A stretch of DNA of 64,000 nt, from positions 1 to 64,000 of the forward strand of contig NZ_JADMOL010000018.1 in the NCBI RefSeq assembly GCF_015558675.1, given 5' to 3'. The notes beneath the pieces are model-generated. The model made no database searches, had not been told where the DNA came from, and saw nothing but the letters and a program-made list of their open reading frames with translations. Made by a program: the position numbers and the translations under genes. How positions within the stretch are numbered: the stretch's first letter is position 1; every line of letters starts with the position of its first letter. Shown in pieces: positions 25,571-35,388 of this stretch. The DNA comes from Paenibacillus sp. 1001270B_150601_E10 (GTDB lineage Bacteria > Bacillota > Bacilli > Paenibacillales > Paenibacillaceae).

Positions 25571-25890
25571 ACGATGGCGTACTAGAATATTGCTTCTGTT
25601 CTGATCGACATAAAATAAATCGGTAATGCTCTAAAGATAACTTAGTCAAAATGAGCAGATTCCCCTATTGTATAGAGCAACTCATTGAACCCCACTTGCT
25701 ATTAAAAACCAAAAACAGGCTATGAACCATCGTTCACCATATAAAAATCTTCGAATATTCTCGAAATATCGCATTAGAACATGGAGACTCTCAACGTTAG
25801 CTGTTCGATCCCATGCTATCGCATCATGTCAGGCTAACCTGCACCGTGAGGTGAGTCAGGAATAGTTGGATATGCTGCGATCATAAAAGT
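25571..25890. other. Gene-free stretch
   Basis: About 320 bases with no supported ORF. The short imperfect inverted repeat CCTGCACC/GGTGAGTCAGG near 25839-25861 is the only structure seen. Confidence 0.5.
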
Positions 25891-25930
25891 AAAGGGCAGC
25901 CTAACGTAAGCATACGAGAAGCTGCCCTTT
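25891..25930 (-). terminator. Terminator of the minus-strand TetR gene
   Basis: AAAGGGCAGC / GCTGCCCTTT, 10-bp perfect stem, 20-base loop; ACTTTTA follows on the minus strand. It also faces the convergent TetR gene at 25007. Confidence 0.75.
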
Positions 25931-25969
25931 GGCGTGCAAATGACCTTTAAATAAGGTGCTGAACTCCAT

Positions 25970-26524
25970 TTATCCTTCACTTTTATCTCGGCAATCATCA
26001 GTTAACATGCCGTAGACCAATGCCGAGAGCTCATCAATCGTTAAATTCTTATCATGATTAAACCAAAATACGAGAATCCCGACGAGCCCTGATGAAAGGA
26101 AAGCAGTAGCGTATTGATCGAGAATGACATCCTGCTCTAGCTTCAGCAGATTCATAATCTCACCTAGGTATGAATTGAACTTATTGTTGAGTATGCTGAT
26201 CATATCGTTTTGGATTAAGAGGCGAATGAATGTTTCATTCTGCTCGGCAAACACAAAATACAAGCGTGTTAATTCCGAGGTCGTCAGCAGCTTTAGATTA
26301 TGCATCTCCTGAAGATAGTTTTGAAAGAGATGATCCAAATGATACTCAAGGATCTCTTCCTTCGAATCAAACAGCTGGTAAAAGGTTTGTCTAGCTAGAT
26401 CACTCCGCTCAGTCAGTTCTTTCACGGTAATGTTCTTATACGGTTTTACCTCCATTAGCTGCAATAGGGATTCGGTCAGCCATTTTTGTGAACGAATAGC
26501 CGAGGGGTTCGTACCGGAATACAC
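25970..26524 (-). CDS. TetR/AcrR-family repressor, divergent from the MMPL exporter
   Basis: 184 aa. HTH at about residues 33-52 (ITVKELTERSDLARQTFYQLF). The C-terminal domain resembles the TetR_C_33 type seen next to exporters. GTG 26524 follows TGGAGG at 7 bases. It is divergently arranged with the MMPL gene, with two palindromes between them, which suggests repression of both genes and relief by an exported compound. Confidence 0.9.
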   Translation of the reverse strand: MYSGTNPSAIRSQKWLTESLLQLMEVKPYKNITVKELTERSDLARQTFYQLFDSKEEILEYHLDHLFQNYLQEMHNLKLLTTSELTRLYFVFAEQNETFIRLLIQNDMISILNNKFNSYLGEIMNLLKLEQDVILDQYATAFLSSGLVGILVFWFNHDKNLTIDELSALVYGMLTDDCRDKSEG

Positions 26525-26562
26525 GACACTTCCTCCATTCTGTCATACTTTGGGAAATATGA

Positions 26563-26592
26563 TTGACACGTGTCAACGTTTTTTCCTATACT
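26563..26592 (+). promoter_or_regulatory. MMPL promoter with overlapping 14-bp palindrome
   Basis: TTGACA (26563-26568), 18-base spacer, TATACT (26587-26592). The -35 is inside the perfect palindrome TTGACACGTGTCAA (26563-26576), a likely TetR operator. Confidence 0.7.
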
Positions 26593-26607
26593 CTATACGA
26601 AAATATT

Positions 26608-26633
26608 ACACATGTCAATTTAATGACGTGTGT
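26608..26633 (+). promoter_or_regulatory. Second TetR operator-like palindrome
   Basis: ACACATGTCA and TGACGTGTGT, inverted with one mismatch and a 6-base centre. It shares the TGACA/TGTGT half-site with the palindrome at 26563. Confidence 0.55.
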
Positions 26634-26696
26634 ATGACTGGGGTTCTGAGCTGCCCTCGCGCATTTCATCTATCGGATGGAAAGGGGAATGGACGA

Positions 26697-29600
26697 TTGA
26701 TTAGGGGGATTTTAAAGGCGAGATGGTACATGGTTGTGCTGTGGATAGCCATTGCAGCTGGCTTGTTGCTGACGGCACCGAATATAGCGGATCTCGTTCG
26801 GGAGAAAGGGCAGATTACAGTCCCAGATGGCTATTCGTCCTCAATGGCAGACCACATGCTAAAAGAAGTCAGCAAGCAAGGAGGCAGTGAGGAGATTGGG
26901 GATACGGTATTGGTCTTTCATCATAAAGAGGGACTGACATCGAGTGACCTAACGGACATTGAACAATCCATACAGCTGCTTAAGAGCAAGCAGAAGGAAT
27001 TGTCGCTCACTTCCGTGACAAGTCACTTTGAACAGCCTGAGCTGCAGGATCAGCTTGTGTCCAAGGATGGCAAGACGTTGATGGTGCTGCTTGGCGGCGA
27101 CTGGGAGGGGCAGTCTACGTCGGAGCTTAGGGATTCTCTATATGCTGCTCTGCAAGATAATCCTGTCGAGCATTATTTGACGAGCAGGCACTTTATTAAT
27201 GAGGATGTAGTGGCAAGCTCCGAAGAAGGCTTGAAGCGAACGGAGATCATTACGGTGGTCTTTATTCTCGTGATTCTGTTCATCGTATTCCGATCAGCCG
27301 TTGCTCCATTTGTACCGCTTCTCACGGTGGGCATCAGCTACTTGGTCGCACAGTCCATCGTTGCTTTCTTAGTGGACGGGGTGAATTTCCCTCTTTCTAA
27401 CTTTACACAAATCTTTTTGGTCGCGGTCATGTTCGGGATCGGAACGGATTATTGCATCCTATTGATCAGTCGATTCAGAGAAGAGCTGGTCAAACAGCCG
27501 GAGGATGTATGGTCGGCGATCATTGAGACGTATCGCACAGCGGGAAAAACAGTGTTTTTCTCTGGTCTTGCCGTTATGGTGGGCTTTGCGTCAATTGGCT
27601 TCTCCACCTTTGTTCTCTACCAATCGGCAGCTGCTGTGGCAGTAGGTGTCGGTGTACTGCTGGTCGCTCTTGTCACGATCGTGCCTTTCTTTATGGCAGT
27701 GCTGGGCAGCAAGCTGTTCTGGCCCTCGAAGGGGACGCTGGAGCATAAGCCAAGCCGGATGTGGGCAGCAGCAGGACGATTCTCCTGGAAACGCCCGTTT
27801 ATCACCTTGCTGCTATTGGCGGTGCTTATTATTCCTTTACTGGTGTCTTATGATGGACTCAAATCCTATAATTCGCTCGATGAGATCGGCGATGGCTATG
27901 ATTCCGTCAAGGCATTCAATCTTATAGCGGAGGGCTTTGGTCCTGGACAGTCCATGCCAGCCAAGATCGTATTGAAACATGAGCAGCCTATGGATAACTC
28001 GGAGGCTCTAGCTGCTATCGAGAAGGTCAATCGAGAGATTGCCAAAATAGATGGCATCGAGTCGATACGAAGCGCAACTCGTCCTGCGGGAGAGGGCTTG
28101 AAGGAGCTGCTCGTCACGGAGCAGGCAAAGCAGCTCGATGAAGGGCTTGGAGAAGGAAAAGATGGAATTGGACAGATTCGCGAAGGCCTCCGTACAGCGA
28201 GTTCCGAGCTAAGCAAGTCTGGACCTGAGCTGTCCAAAGCGGCGGCAGGAGTTGGAACCTTGGTTCAGGGTACGGATGAACTAAAGCAAGGGGTAACCGC
28301 GCTTAACCAAGGACTTAAGCAAATCGAACAGGGCATTCGTCAGGGCTCCGCAGGTGCGGGCGAGTTAAAGCAAGCTGTCGAGCAGGCGAAGCAATCAGCG
28401 GAGAAGCTTGCGGCAGCAGGCAAGGAGCTGCTGAACGGATATCAGCAGCTGGAAGGTGGAATCTCGACGTTTGCGAAGAAATATGGGGAGATTGAACAGG
28501 GACTGCGTGGAATCAGCCAAGGCCTTGGCGGAATGGATCAGCATCTTCGCAATCTGGCCGAACGTTATCCAGATATGAAGCAAGATGAAGATTACATCAC
28601 GATCCAGGCGATGCTGTCTCAATTGCAGCAGAGCGTTGGACTAATGTCTGGCGGCATGGCTGAATTGAATGCCGAACTGGTCAAGGTTGGAGCTTCACTG
28701 AAGCAGGCGAACCAAGGCTTGGCTCAATCGTTGGAAGGCCAGACTTTGCTGGCTGGCGGCTTGGATCAATTAGTATCAGGCATGGAGGAGCTGCGCATTG
28801 GCATCGAGCAGGCTGCTGACGGCCAAGGGCAAATTGTATCCAAGGTACCGGGTGTCATTCAAGGACTCGGACAAATCTCTTCTGGTCAAAAAGAAATCCA
28901 GCAAGGCTTCAACCAGCTTGATGATCAGCTTGCCGAGCTTACGAATGGTCTGAACCAGAGCGTGGATGGGTTGAATGAGCTGACGGGAGGCCTGGAATCT
29001 GCTCAGCAATATTTAAACGGCCTTGCCGGCTCTACTGATGAAACGATGGCAGGCTGGTATATCCCTGATGAAGTGCTGACCAATGGGGATTTCCAACAAG
29101 TATTCGATGCCTATATGTCCAGTGATCGTAAAGTAGCCACGCTCGATGTCGTATTCACTGGCAATCCTTACAGCACGGAATCGATCGCTAAGATTGATGA
29201 GATCAAGGCAGCCGTTGAGCGGGCAGTGAAAGGGACGGTGCTGTCAGATGCAGCGTACGGCATAAGCGGGGTTACAGGAACATTTGCCGATCTGAATGAC
29301 ATCTCGGCCGCTGACTATTCAAGAACGGTTGTCCTGATGTTGGTTGGAATCGGCATTATTCTCGTGCTGCTGCTAAGATCGATTATCATGCCGCTCTATT
29401 TGATCTTGTCGCTCATTCTGACTTACTTCACCTCGGTAGCGGTGGCTGAAGTGCTATTTGTCGACATTATGGGATATGGAGGCATTAGTTGGCCTGTGCC
29501 GTTCTTTGCCTTTGTCATATTGGTCGCACTAGGCGTCGACTACAGCATCTTCCTTATGGATCGCTTTAATGAGTATAGACATTTGCCAATCAAAGAGGCG

Positions 29601-29861
29601 ATGATTCATGCCATGAAAAATATGGGCAGCGTCATCATCTCGGCAGCGATTATTCTGGGAGGAACCTTTGCTGCGATGCTGCCGTCTGGCGTGCTGTCCC
29701 TTATCCAGATTGCGACCATTGCGATTACGGGACTCCTCCTTTATGCTTTTGCTTTCATGCCATTCTTTGTTCCAGTTATGATACGAACGTTCGGCAACGC
29801 CAACTGGTGGCCATTTAGGCAAAAAGAGAAGGAGAGCATCCATAGCGACTTGTCCTTATAA
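26697..29861 (+). CDS. MMPL/RND-type membrane transporter with long extracellular coiled-coil region
   Basis: About 1054 aa. Two MMPL permease halves, each with one helix, a soluble domain and about five helices (residues about 8-28 and 180-390; then 870-1030), match the RND-like superfamily that exports lipids or amphiphilic drugs. Between them, about residues 460-790 form a long helical region with regular Gln/Leu/Gly spacing (ELKQGVTALNQGLKQIEQG), as in YhgE/Pip-like extracellular coiled coils. The TTG at 26697 is chosen because GAAAGGGG precedes it by 10 bases and it gives the usual family start (IRGILKARWYMVVLW). An open frame continues upstream but crosses the promoter. Confidence 0.88.
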   Translation: MIRGILKARWYMVVLWIAIAAGLLLTAPNIADLVREKGQITVPDGYSSSMADHMLKEVSKQGGSEEIGDTVLVFHHKEGLTSSDLTDIEQSIQLLKSKQKELSLTSVTSHFEQPELQDQLVSKDGKTLMVLLGGDWEGQSTSELRDSLYAALQDNPVEHYLTSRHFINEDVVASSEEGLKRTEIITVVFILVILFIVFRSAVAPFVPLLTVGISYLVAQSIVAFLVDGVNFPLSNFTQIFLVAVMFGIGTDYCILLISRFREELVKQPEDVWSAIIETYRTAGKTVFFSGLAVMVGFASIGFSTFVLYQSAAAVAVGVGVLLVALVTIVPFFMAVLGSKLFWPSKGTLEHKPSRMWAAAGRFSWKRPFITLLLLAVLIIPLLVSYDGLKSYNSLDEIGDGYDSVKAFNLIAEGFGPGQSMPAKIVLKHEQPMDNSEALAAIEKVNREIAKIDGIESIRSATRPAGEGLKELLVTEQAKQLDEGLGEGKDGIGQIREGLRTASSELSKSGPELSKAAAGVGTLVQGTDELKQGVTALNQGLKQIEQGIRQGSAGAGELKQAVEQAKQSAEKLAAAGKELLNGYQQLEGGISTFAKKYGEIEQGLRGISQGLGGMDQHLRNLAERYPDMKQDEDYITIQAMLSQLQQSVGLMSGGMAELNAELVKVGASLKQANQGLAQSLEGQTLLAGGLDQLVSGMEELRIGIEQAADGQGQIVSKVPGVIQGLGQISSGQKEIQQGFNQLDDQLAELTNGLNQSVDGLNELTGGLESAQQYLNGLAGSTDETMAGWYIPDEVLTNGDFQQVFDAYMSSDRKVATLDVVFTGNPYSTESIAKIDEIKAAVERAVKGTVLSDAAYGISGVTGTFADLNDISAADYSRTVVLMLVGIGIILVLLLRSIIMPLYLILSLILTYFTSVAVAEVLFVDIMGYGGISWPVPFFAFVILVALGVDYSIFLMDRFNEYRHLPIKEAMIHAMKNMGSVIISAAIILGGTFAAMLPSGVLSLIQIATIAITGLLLYAFAFMPFFVPVMIRTFGNANWWPFRQKEKESIHSDLSL

Positions 29862-30009
29862 TTGTGGCTTTCTTTGTATGACTTCGGATACAAAGTTACA
29901 TTATTGGCCTTTGTCCAATGGCAAAGCAACCAAAGCCCAAGCGTTCAAGTTGCCTGAAGCGTAGCAAAATGAATGTACAAGATCCATAAGTATTCGTCAT
30001 CCTAACACG

Positions 30010-30052
30010 AAAGAGCTGCTGAGGGTTTCCACTCCTCTGGCAGCTCTTTTTC
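30010..30052. terminator. Bidirectional terminator between MMPL and chemotaxis receptor genes
   Basis: AAAGAGCTGC / GCAGCTCTTT stem with an inner GAGG/CCTC pairing, followed by TTTTTC. Serves the convergent genes. Confidence 0.8.
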
Positions 30053-30070
30053 ATGCGCACAAACCATATA

Positions 30071-31792
30071 TTAAATGCGGAATCGGCTAGTACTCTCCTG
30101 CATTTCTTCAGCCAGCTTTGCAAGATGCTGAGAAGATGCTTCGACCTCCTGCATGGCTGCCAGTTGTTCCTCCGTGCTTGATGCCACGTTCTGGACGTTC
30201 TGCGACATCTGTTCGATAGAACTGGTAAACTGCTGAACCGTTGTATTGATCTGCTCAGAGCCCGCGGACATCTGCTGCATTGTAGCGGAAACATCCTCAA
30301 GATGGGCGGCGATCGTGGTAATGGCTTCGCCAATCGTATAGAACTGATCGCCTGCAGCATGCACCATCTTAATGCCGCTTTCGAATTCATTATGCACATT
30401 CTTCATCGTGTTCATAACGGTTTGGTTGTCACTTTGAATCGCGCCTACGAGCTGATAAATCTCTTGAGCGGATTGAGCGGATTCCTCCGCCAACTTACGC
30501 ACCTCTTGCGCCACAACGGCAAAGCCGCGTCCGTCTTCGCCTGCACGCGCAGCCTCAATTGAAGCATTTAAGGCAAGGAGCTTGGTTTGATCCGCTATAT
30601 TGGATACGACATCATTCATATTTCCGATATTTACAATCTGCGTGTTAAGCTGACTGAGCACCTGCTCAAGCTGGATGAATTGCTGCTGCAATTGATTCAT
30701 CTGCATCGTGGTCTTTACTACGATGTCATTCCCCTCGTTAGCCGTTCTGGAGGAATCCGTCGCTTTCTCCGAGATGCCAATCGTATTGGACAATACATGC
30801 TGCAAGGCAGAATTCATATCATCAATCGTATTAGCTGTCTCTACGACCGATTGATTTTGAGCAATCGTCTCCTTTGAGATTTGTTCCATTGCCAGCACGA
30901 TTTTTTCTGTGACCTTGCTCGTTTCCTGAGAGCTTGCATTCAATTGCTGGGAAGAGGCGGCAACCAGCTCAGTCGAGTGGTGCACTTGCCCAACCAGAGA
31001 TTTGAGCGATTCCGACATATCATTATAGGATTGGGTCAATTGACCGACCTCGTCCAACGTGACGTGTGTGCCAACCCCGGTAAAGTCTCCTTCTCCAGCT
31101 GATTTCATAAGGCTCTGCAAAGCTTTCATTGGCCGAACAATTGAGCGCGTAATGATTGTCACAGCAAGCGTTCCCACCAATAATGAAAGGAGAATGATCA
31201 CAGCAGACATTATCACCGTGCCGCGAAAGACGTTTCCATTTTCAATATGAAGCTGATCCGCTTGGCTGTTAATGGATTCTCCAATCTCTGCCGCTTTATT
31301 ATTCAACTGCTGCTGGCTGCTGCTGAATTCTCCAAATATGAGGTGCAAGGCTGCGTCTTTTCCTTGGCTTTTATAAGTAGATCTGATCGTGGTCAGTCCG
31401 TCTTGGAAGTCCTTAAACAGCTTGGTTAACGACTCCACCTGCGCCTTCTCTTGTGCGGTTGCTACAGTTTGGGACCACGTTTGAATGGTATTGCCAATGG
31501 AGGCAAGACGTTTATCGATATTTTGATTCAGGTTTGCTCTCTCATTTTCGTCGAAGATGAGGATGTATTCTAATAAAAATCCATATGCAGCCCGTGTATC
31601 GGTACGAATTTGTCCAAGCTTGCGGATGGTATCGGATTGCATATACATATTGTCCGCGCTATTGCGAAGCTGTACTTGAGCGTACATGGAGACTCCTCCT
31701 ACCAATAGCATAAAGACCAGACTGATCATTCCCATAAGATAGAGCTTTGTTTTGACCGATAAATTGCGCAACGAGAATGGGTGTACCTTCAT
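30071..31792 (-). CDS. Methyl-accepting chemotaxis protein
   Basis: 573-aa transmembrane receptor signalling to CheA/CheW. Helix 1 (about 17-36), an extracellular four-helix-bundle sensor with conserved-type [12 protein letters not shown]-like segments (about 37-185), helix 2 (about 190-212), HAMP (about 212-265), then the methylation/signalling coiled coil. The tip reads [20 protein letters not shown] and [19 protein letters not shown], diagnostic of MCPs. Ligand unknown. A short AAGGA site precedes the ATG. Confidence 0.95.
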   Translation of the reverse strand: MKVHPFSLRNLSVKTKLYLMGMISLVFMLLVGGVSMYAQVQLRNSADNMYMQSDTIRKLGQIRTDTRAAYGFLLEYILIFDENERANLNQNIDKRLASIGNTIQTWSQTVATAQEKAQVESLTKLFKDFQDGLTTIRSTYKSQGKDAALHLIFGEFSSSQQQLNNKAAEIGESINSQADQLHIENGNVFRGTVIMSAVIILLSLLVGTLAVTIITRSIVRPMKALQSLMKSAGEGDFTGVGTHVTLDEVGQLTQSYNDMSESLKSLVGQVHHSTELVAASSQQLNASSQETSKVTEKIVLAMEQISKETIAQNQSVVETANTIDDMNSALQHVLSNTIGISEKATDSSRTANEGNDIVVKTTMQMNQLQQQFIQLEQVLSQLNTQIVNIGNMNDVVSNIADQTKLLALNASIEAARAGEDGRGFAVVAQEVRKLAEESAQSAQEIYQLVGAIQSDNQTVMNTMKNVHNEFESGIKMVHAAGDQFYTIGEAITTIAAHLEDVSATMQQMSAGSEQINTTVQQFTSSIEQMSQNVQNVASSTEEQLAAMQEVEASSQHLAKLAEEMQESTSRFRI

Positions 31793-32186
31793 GTTGATCC
31801 TTACTCCTTCAGTCGTAAAATGGTGTCTAATCTCTTTTCAAGAACAAAGGTGTTGTGAAAAACGAAATTCATTAGGTATGTAAGTGGTGAAGTGAATATG
31901 ACCGCAGTGTTGACAATGGATGTTCTCCTTTCCAAATCCAGGATGTGAAAGTTGAAATAAAAAAAAGACCGTCGCGTAATGACGGTATATACGTAGGAGA
32001 ATGGCAAAGCTGGCATGCATGACTAAAGTACTAAAAAGTATAGCATGATATCGAATCGATGAAGCTTTCAAAAAAGTATGCTGGGTTTGGAACTTAAGTA
32101 AGTTTTAGAACTTAACAAGGGTTCGATTTTGTGTTTAAACACATAGTAGAGGCGGGCTTTGAGTCTTTGACATTAAAAAAGGTACA
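31793..32186. other. Gene-free stretch upstream of the chemotaxis receptor
   Basis: About 390 bases with no ORF supported by a ribosome binding site. It should contain the receptor's promoter; I see no clear consensus. Confidence 0.5.
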
Positions 32187-32214
32187 GAAAAAGCTACCCA
32201 ATCAAAGGGTAGCC
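32187..32214 (-). terminator. Terminator of the pentapeptide-repeat gene
   Basis: On the minus strand GCTACCC / GGGTAGC with a 7-base loop, then TTTTTCTG. Confidence 0.85.
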
Positions 32215-32228
32215 ATGAACAAATGAAG

Positions 32229-32855
32229 CTATTCCGAAAGCTTAACACCGCATAAAGCAATTAAGCTATAAGCTTGATCGGGGCGAATCGTTAAGCCCTT
32301 TGCCAAGGCGATATCCAGATTAATACGATGAAATTCACAGGTAGACAGGTTGATATCTTTTAACAGCGTCTCTGAGAAATCAATTCCGTCCATAGCAACG
32401 TGACTGAAGGTTACGTTTTTTTGTTTCATATGCTGAAAGAAGCTGTCGTCAAGCTTTCCTTCATGAAAGTGAACATTTGTTAATTTGGAATCCGAAAAAT
32501 TCGCATACGTTAATAAGCAGTCCCAAAATTGTCCATCCTTAATAGTGGAGTTTGTAAAGCGTGCACCGATCAGTTTGCATGACCCGAACTTGACGCGATA
32601 CAATGTAGTGTTCTCAAAGCTTCCATTTGAAAAATCACATTTGTAGAACACGCAGTCCAAAAACTCCATTTTAGACAGGTCATTATATGAAAATTCACAG
32701 TTCTCGAAAGCGACCTCATTCATTTGTCTTCGTCCGAATTTGCATTCAATGACGCAATTTTTGAGATGAGAATAGGATTCGATGTCTTCCAAAAGGATCG
32801 TTTCATTTTCAATGATGTGTTCGTAATAGTCTGATGGAATCGTGAAATCTTTCAT
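32229..32855 (-). CDS. Pentapeptide-repeat protein
   Basis: 208 aa built of about 25 A(D/N)LXX-type pentapeptides (CDFSN GSFEN TTLYR VKFGS; ANFSD SKLTN VHFHE), predicting a right-handed quadrilateral beta-helix. Such proteins act as DNA mimics protecting gyrase (Qnr, MfpA) or have unknown roles; similarity at this level does not decide. AGAGGAG precedes the ATG. Monocistronic, with its own terminator. Confidence 0.9.
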   Translation of the reverse strand: MKDFTIPSDYYEHIIENETILLEDIESYSHLKNCVIECKFGRRQMNEVAFENCEFSYNDLSKMEFLDCVFYKCDFSNGSFENTTLYRVKFGSCKLIGARFTNSTIKDGQFWDCLLTYANFSDSKLTNVHFHEGKLDDSFFQHMKQKNVTFSHVAMDGIDFSETLLKDINLSTCEFHRINLDIALAKGLTIRPDQAYSLIALCGVKLSE

Positions 32856-33032
32856 ATCGTGTACTCCTCTTATTTGAGATATGAATCTTTTGATGCTGAT
32901 CAGGGCGTTTGTTTTTCATCATCATCGGATTTGTGGTATCTTATTACCCCTTACAATAGCAACTTAACACGGTTCGATCAAATCTAGATTTCAATCTGGA
33001 GAATATCAAGCTTGTGATTCGGAGGATTCCCG

Positions 33033-33218
33033 ATGAAAGAAAAAAATGAGACGACAAACAGCATATATGAAAAAGTAGATGAAGTACGAAGTGAAATGAA
33101 ACGTGCTATCTTTCTTATGAAAAAGATTAACGATGATTTAGAATCGCTGTCACGCAAGCTGGATGTCCTGACGGATGAATGTGAGCGTGTGATCAGAGAG
33201 AGAAGCCATGAAGAGTAG
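33033..33218 (+). CDS. Small charged coiled-coil protein
   Basis: 61 aa, almost entirely charged and helical, with heptad spacing of hydrophobics (VDEVRSEMKRAIFLMKKIND then LESLSRKLDVLTDECERVI), predicting a short coiled coil. The ATG is 8 bases after CGGAGG, strongly supporting translation. No family recognised and no obvious partner; divergent from the pentapeptide gene. Confidence 0.65.
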   Translation: MKEKNETTNSIYEKVDEVRSEMKRAIFLMKKINDDLESLSRKLDVLTDECERVIRERSHEE

Positions 33219-33554
33219 CTGAAAACTATGGTTATGGAACAAATGATGAATCAGTCAATAATATTCGTTTATTTCACTTCTATATAGAAGCGGGAAGGCC
33301 GTGAGCGTGAAGTGAATTGCAAACGATGCGGGCATCTTTAGTTTGCCATGGGTATTAGAGTCTGTCTAATACCATGCTCACAAGGGTGCTTTTTTTTTAT
33401 TTTCAGGATGAACATTATAGGAAAAAAGCGGATTGTAAAAAACGGAATTGATTCATGATAAGAAAGGAGCTATAATGAGCTCATGGATTTAGTAATTTAG
33501 TAAATAAGTAAATCAGTAATTTAGTAAAGTATAAAGATGAAAAGTGAGGCGTTC
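33219..33554. other. Intergenic region with hairpin and short direct repeats
   Basis: A hairpin (GGTATTAGA / TCTAATACC, around 33351-33373) followed by GGGTGC and a T9 run (near 33384-33399) is a probable terminator for the small gene. Further on, GTAATTTAGTAAA occurs twice (about 33491 and 33513) just upstream of the next gene. Confidence 0.5.
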
Positions 33555-34037
33555 ATGATGAAGATACCTACAAATCTAAAGCATAAGCCTGTTGTCGTAA
33601 CGGAGAATTATGAGCAGGTTGACGGAAGAATGGCCAGAAATACAGATGCTAAGGGCCTTTCCTTGGGCTTGGCTCAATGGAATGACAGAGGAAAGGTGGA
33701 TATCTCAGCTAAGGTATGGAGATTCACGGGTGAGAAGTGGTCAAGACAATCCGAGGAGCTGCCTTTGCACCGCGTATTGGATTTGACGATTCTGATCTGC
33801 CGGACGATGGAGCATTTTCGTGAAGCCTATCGCTACGAGCATCTGTACGATCCAGAGAATCCTGTCATTGACCGAATCGGCCTGCAAGGGGATGCAATGA
33901 TGGTAGAGGTATGCACAGACAACGAGAAAATTAATGAAGATATTCAGTTATTTAATCAAGCTCTAAGCGATGATGGAGAGCTGATTGGGGAAAGACTTCG
34001 CACGTTATCGAGAATTTTGAAGGAGATGGGCTATTAA
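33555..34037 (+). CDS. Conserved hypothetical protein (DUF6530-like)
   Basis: 160 aa, soluble. I recognise the overall sequence (LKHKPVVVTENYEQVDGR; AKGLSLGLAQWNDRGKVDIS; KWSRQSEELPLHRVLDL) as a widespread Firmicutes family of unknown function, probably DUF6530; this name is from memory. The ATG at 33555 is preferred over 33537 because GTGAGG lies 6 bases before it. About 95 bases upstream of the MoxR ATPase gene on the same strand, so co-transcription is possible. Confidence 0.7.
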   Translation: MMKIPTNLKHKPVVVTENYEQVDGRMARNTDAKGLSLGLAQWNDRGKVDISAKVWRFTGEKWSRQSEELPLHRVLDLTILICRTMEHFREAYRYEHLYDPENPVIDRIGLQGDAMMVEVCTDNEKINEDIQLFNQALSDDGELIGERLRTLSRILKEMGY

Positions 34038-34132
34038 TTTCTCCTATCATCCATGAGCCTTTCCCATAAACAGCTAACCCTCGCTGGTGAACGAGCATTC
34101 ACGCACGTGATCATGTTTTGGAGGGAACAAAG

Positions 34133-35260
34133 ATGAATGAACAGCAATCAACCCTATATGCGTTATCGCCTGAACGGCTGTTAACGAAGGAAGAACGAGC
34201 GTTGATTTGGAATAAGTCGCAGTCACATAAGGATAGTGAACAGGAGCGGCGCATTAGCGAGGAGATTGTGCGCAATTGGAATCGCGGGGAGATGAAGATC
34301 GCCAACATCCTCCTAGAGGGTGATGCAGGGACGGGCAAGACGCAGCTTGCAAAGGCATTGTCTGCTAATTTTGGGCTGCCTTATACGAAGGTAACCTGCT
34401 TTGCCGATATGGACAAATCCGATATTATCGGCGCCATTCTGCCGGTGTTGTCCACTGAGGGGTTAGAGCAGCTTGAGCTTAACGATCAAGCTGCATTGAA
34501 GGCCCTCTATGAGGGGGATGGCTTTCAGAGTGCGACGGCAATCTTAACGAGCGTCCTGAAATTCACCCCGGAGGAGGCTGTTTCAAAACTAAAGCAACTG
34601 ATGAAGCTGGCTAATGATCATGCGGAGGGCGAAAACGTCGAGTATCGCTTCTACCCGTCCGAGATTGTGAGAGCCTATCAACATGGCTATTTGCTTGAGA
34701 TTCAAGAGCCGAATGTCATTCGGGACGCAGCCGTATTAATGGCGTTAAATTCTGCCTTGGAGCTGGACGGAAGCCTCAATCTTCCGACAGAGGTAATTCG
34801 CAGACATCCGGATTTTATCGTGGTGATTACGACCAACCGCAGCTACGCTGGAGCTAGACCGCTCAATGAGGCGCTGCGCGATCGCATTCAGCATGCGGAG
34901 AAGATGGATCTGCCGACGAAGGAGGTCATGGTTGAGCGGGCGATTGCCAAGACGGGCTATCAGGATGAACAGGTGCTCGATGTTCTGGCTAAGATCATCA
35001 TAACGCTGGATAAAGCCGCCCGGGCTAATGCGATTAAAGGTGTCGCGGGCATGCGATCCTTTTTCTACTGGGTAGATGCCATTGCAGGCGGAGCTTCCGC
35101 TAAAGAATCGCTCTATTACAAGGTGATCTATAAGATCACGACGGACTCGGACGAAATCAAGCTGCTCGAAGATGCGCTTAACCTTGAAGGTCTGATTAAA
35201 AGCTTGGAGCAGCTTGAGGATCACGTAAAAAAAAACGAAAAATCGATGAGATCGAAATAA
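34133..35260 (+). CDS. MoxR-type AAA+ ATPase
   Basis: 375 aa. Walker A is LLEGDAGTGKTQLAKAL (residues about 60-76); arginine-rich sensor regions follow (VVITTNRSYAGARPLNEALRDRIQH, about 235-260). MoxR ATPases pair with a VWA-domain protein to remodel or activate metalloprotein or envelope complexes; the VWA gene follows. The ATG is 7 bases after GGAGGG. The C-terminus ends at TAA 35258-35260, just after an A9 tract that contains a phased A-AAA-AAC heptamer; slipping back by one would fuse the ATPase to the VWA frame. Confidence 0.88.
   Translation: MNEQQSTLYALSPERLLTKEERALIWNKSQSHKDSEQERRISEEIVRNWNRGEMKIANILLEGDAGTGKTQLAKALSANFGLPYTKVTCFADMDKSDIIGAILPVLSTEGLEQLELNDQAALKALYEGDGFQSATAILTSVLKFTPEEAVSKLKQLMKLANDHAEGENVEYRFYPSEIVRAYQHGYLLEIQEPNVIRDAAVLMALNSALELDGSLNLPTEVIRRHPDFIVVITTNRSYAGARPLNEALRDRIQHAEKMDLPTKEVMVERAIAKTGYQDEQVLDVLAKIIITLDKAARANAIKGVAGMRSFFYWVDAIAGGASAKESLYYKVIYKITTDSDEIKLLEDALNLEGLIKSLEQLEDHVKKNEKSMRSK
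35227..35236 (+). promoter_or_regulatory. Possible programmed -1 frameshift site
   Basis: The A9 tract is followed by C. In the ATPase frame the heptamer A-AAA-AAC (35230-35236) is in the exact X-XXY-YYZ phase. After a -1 shift the frame stays open through 35389 to the VWA stop at 36348. Confidence 0.45.
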
Positions 35261-35388
35261 AAACATGGGGAAGCATAGACGATGGCGATTGGACTCAGGA
35301 CGATAAAGAAGAGGAAGCTGGCATCGCTTTAAAAAGATCGTCGGATAGTGAAGAAAGCGCATCTGCGGAGGCAGATCCATCTTCAGAT

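Noticed and set aside
26430-26696. N-terminal extension of the MMPL protein
   Set aside because: It overlaps the divergent TetR gene and the promoter/operators; the TTG at 26697 gives the family N-terminus and has a ribosome binding site.
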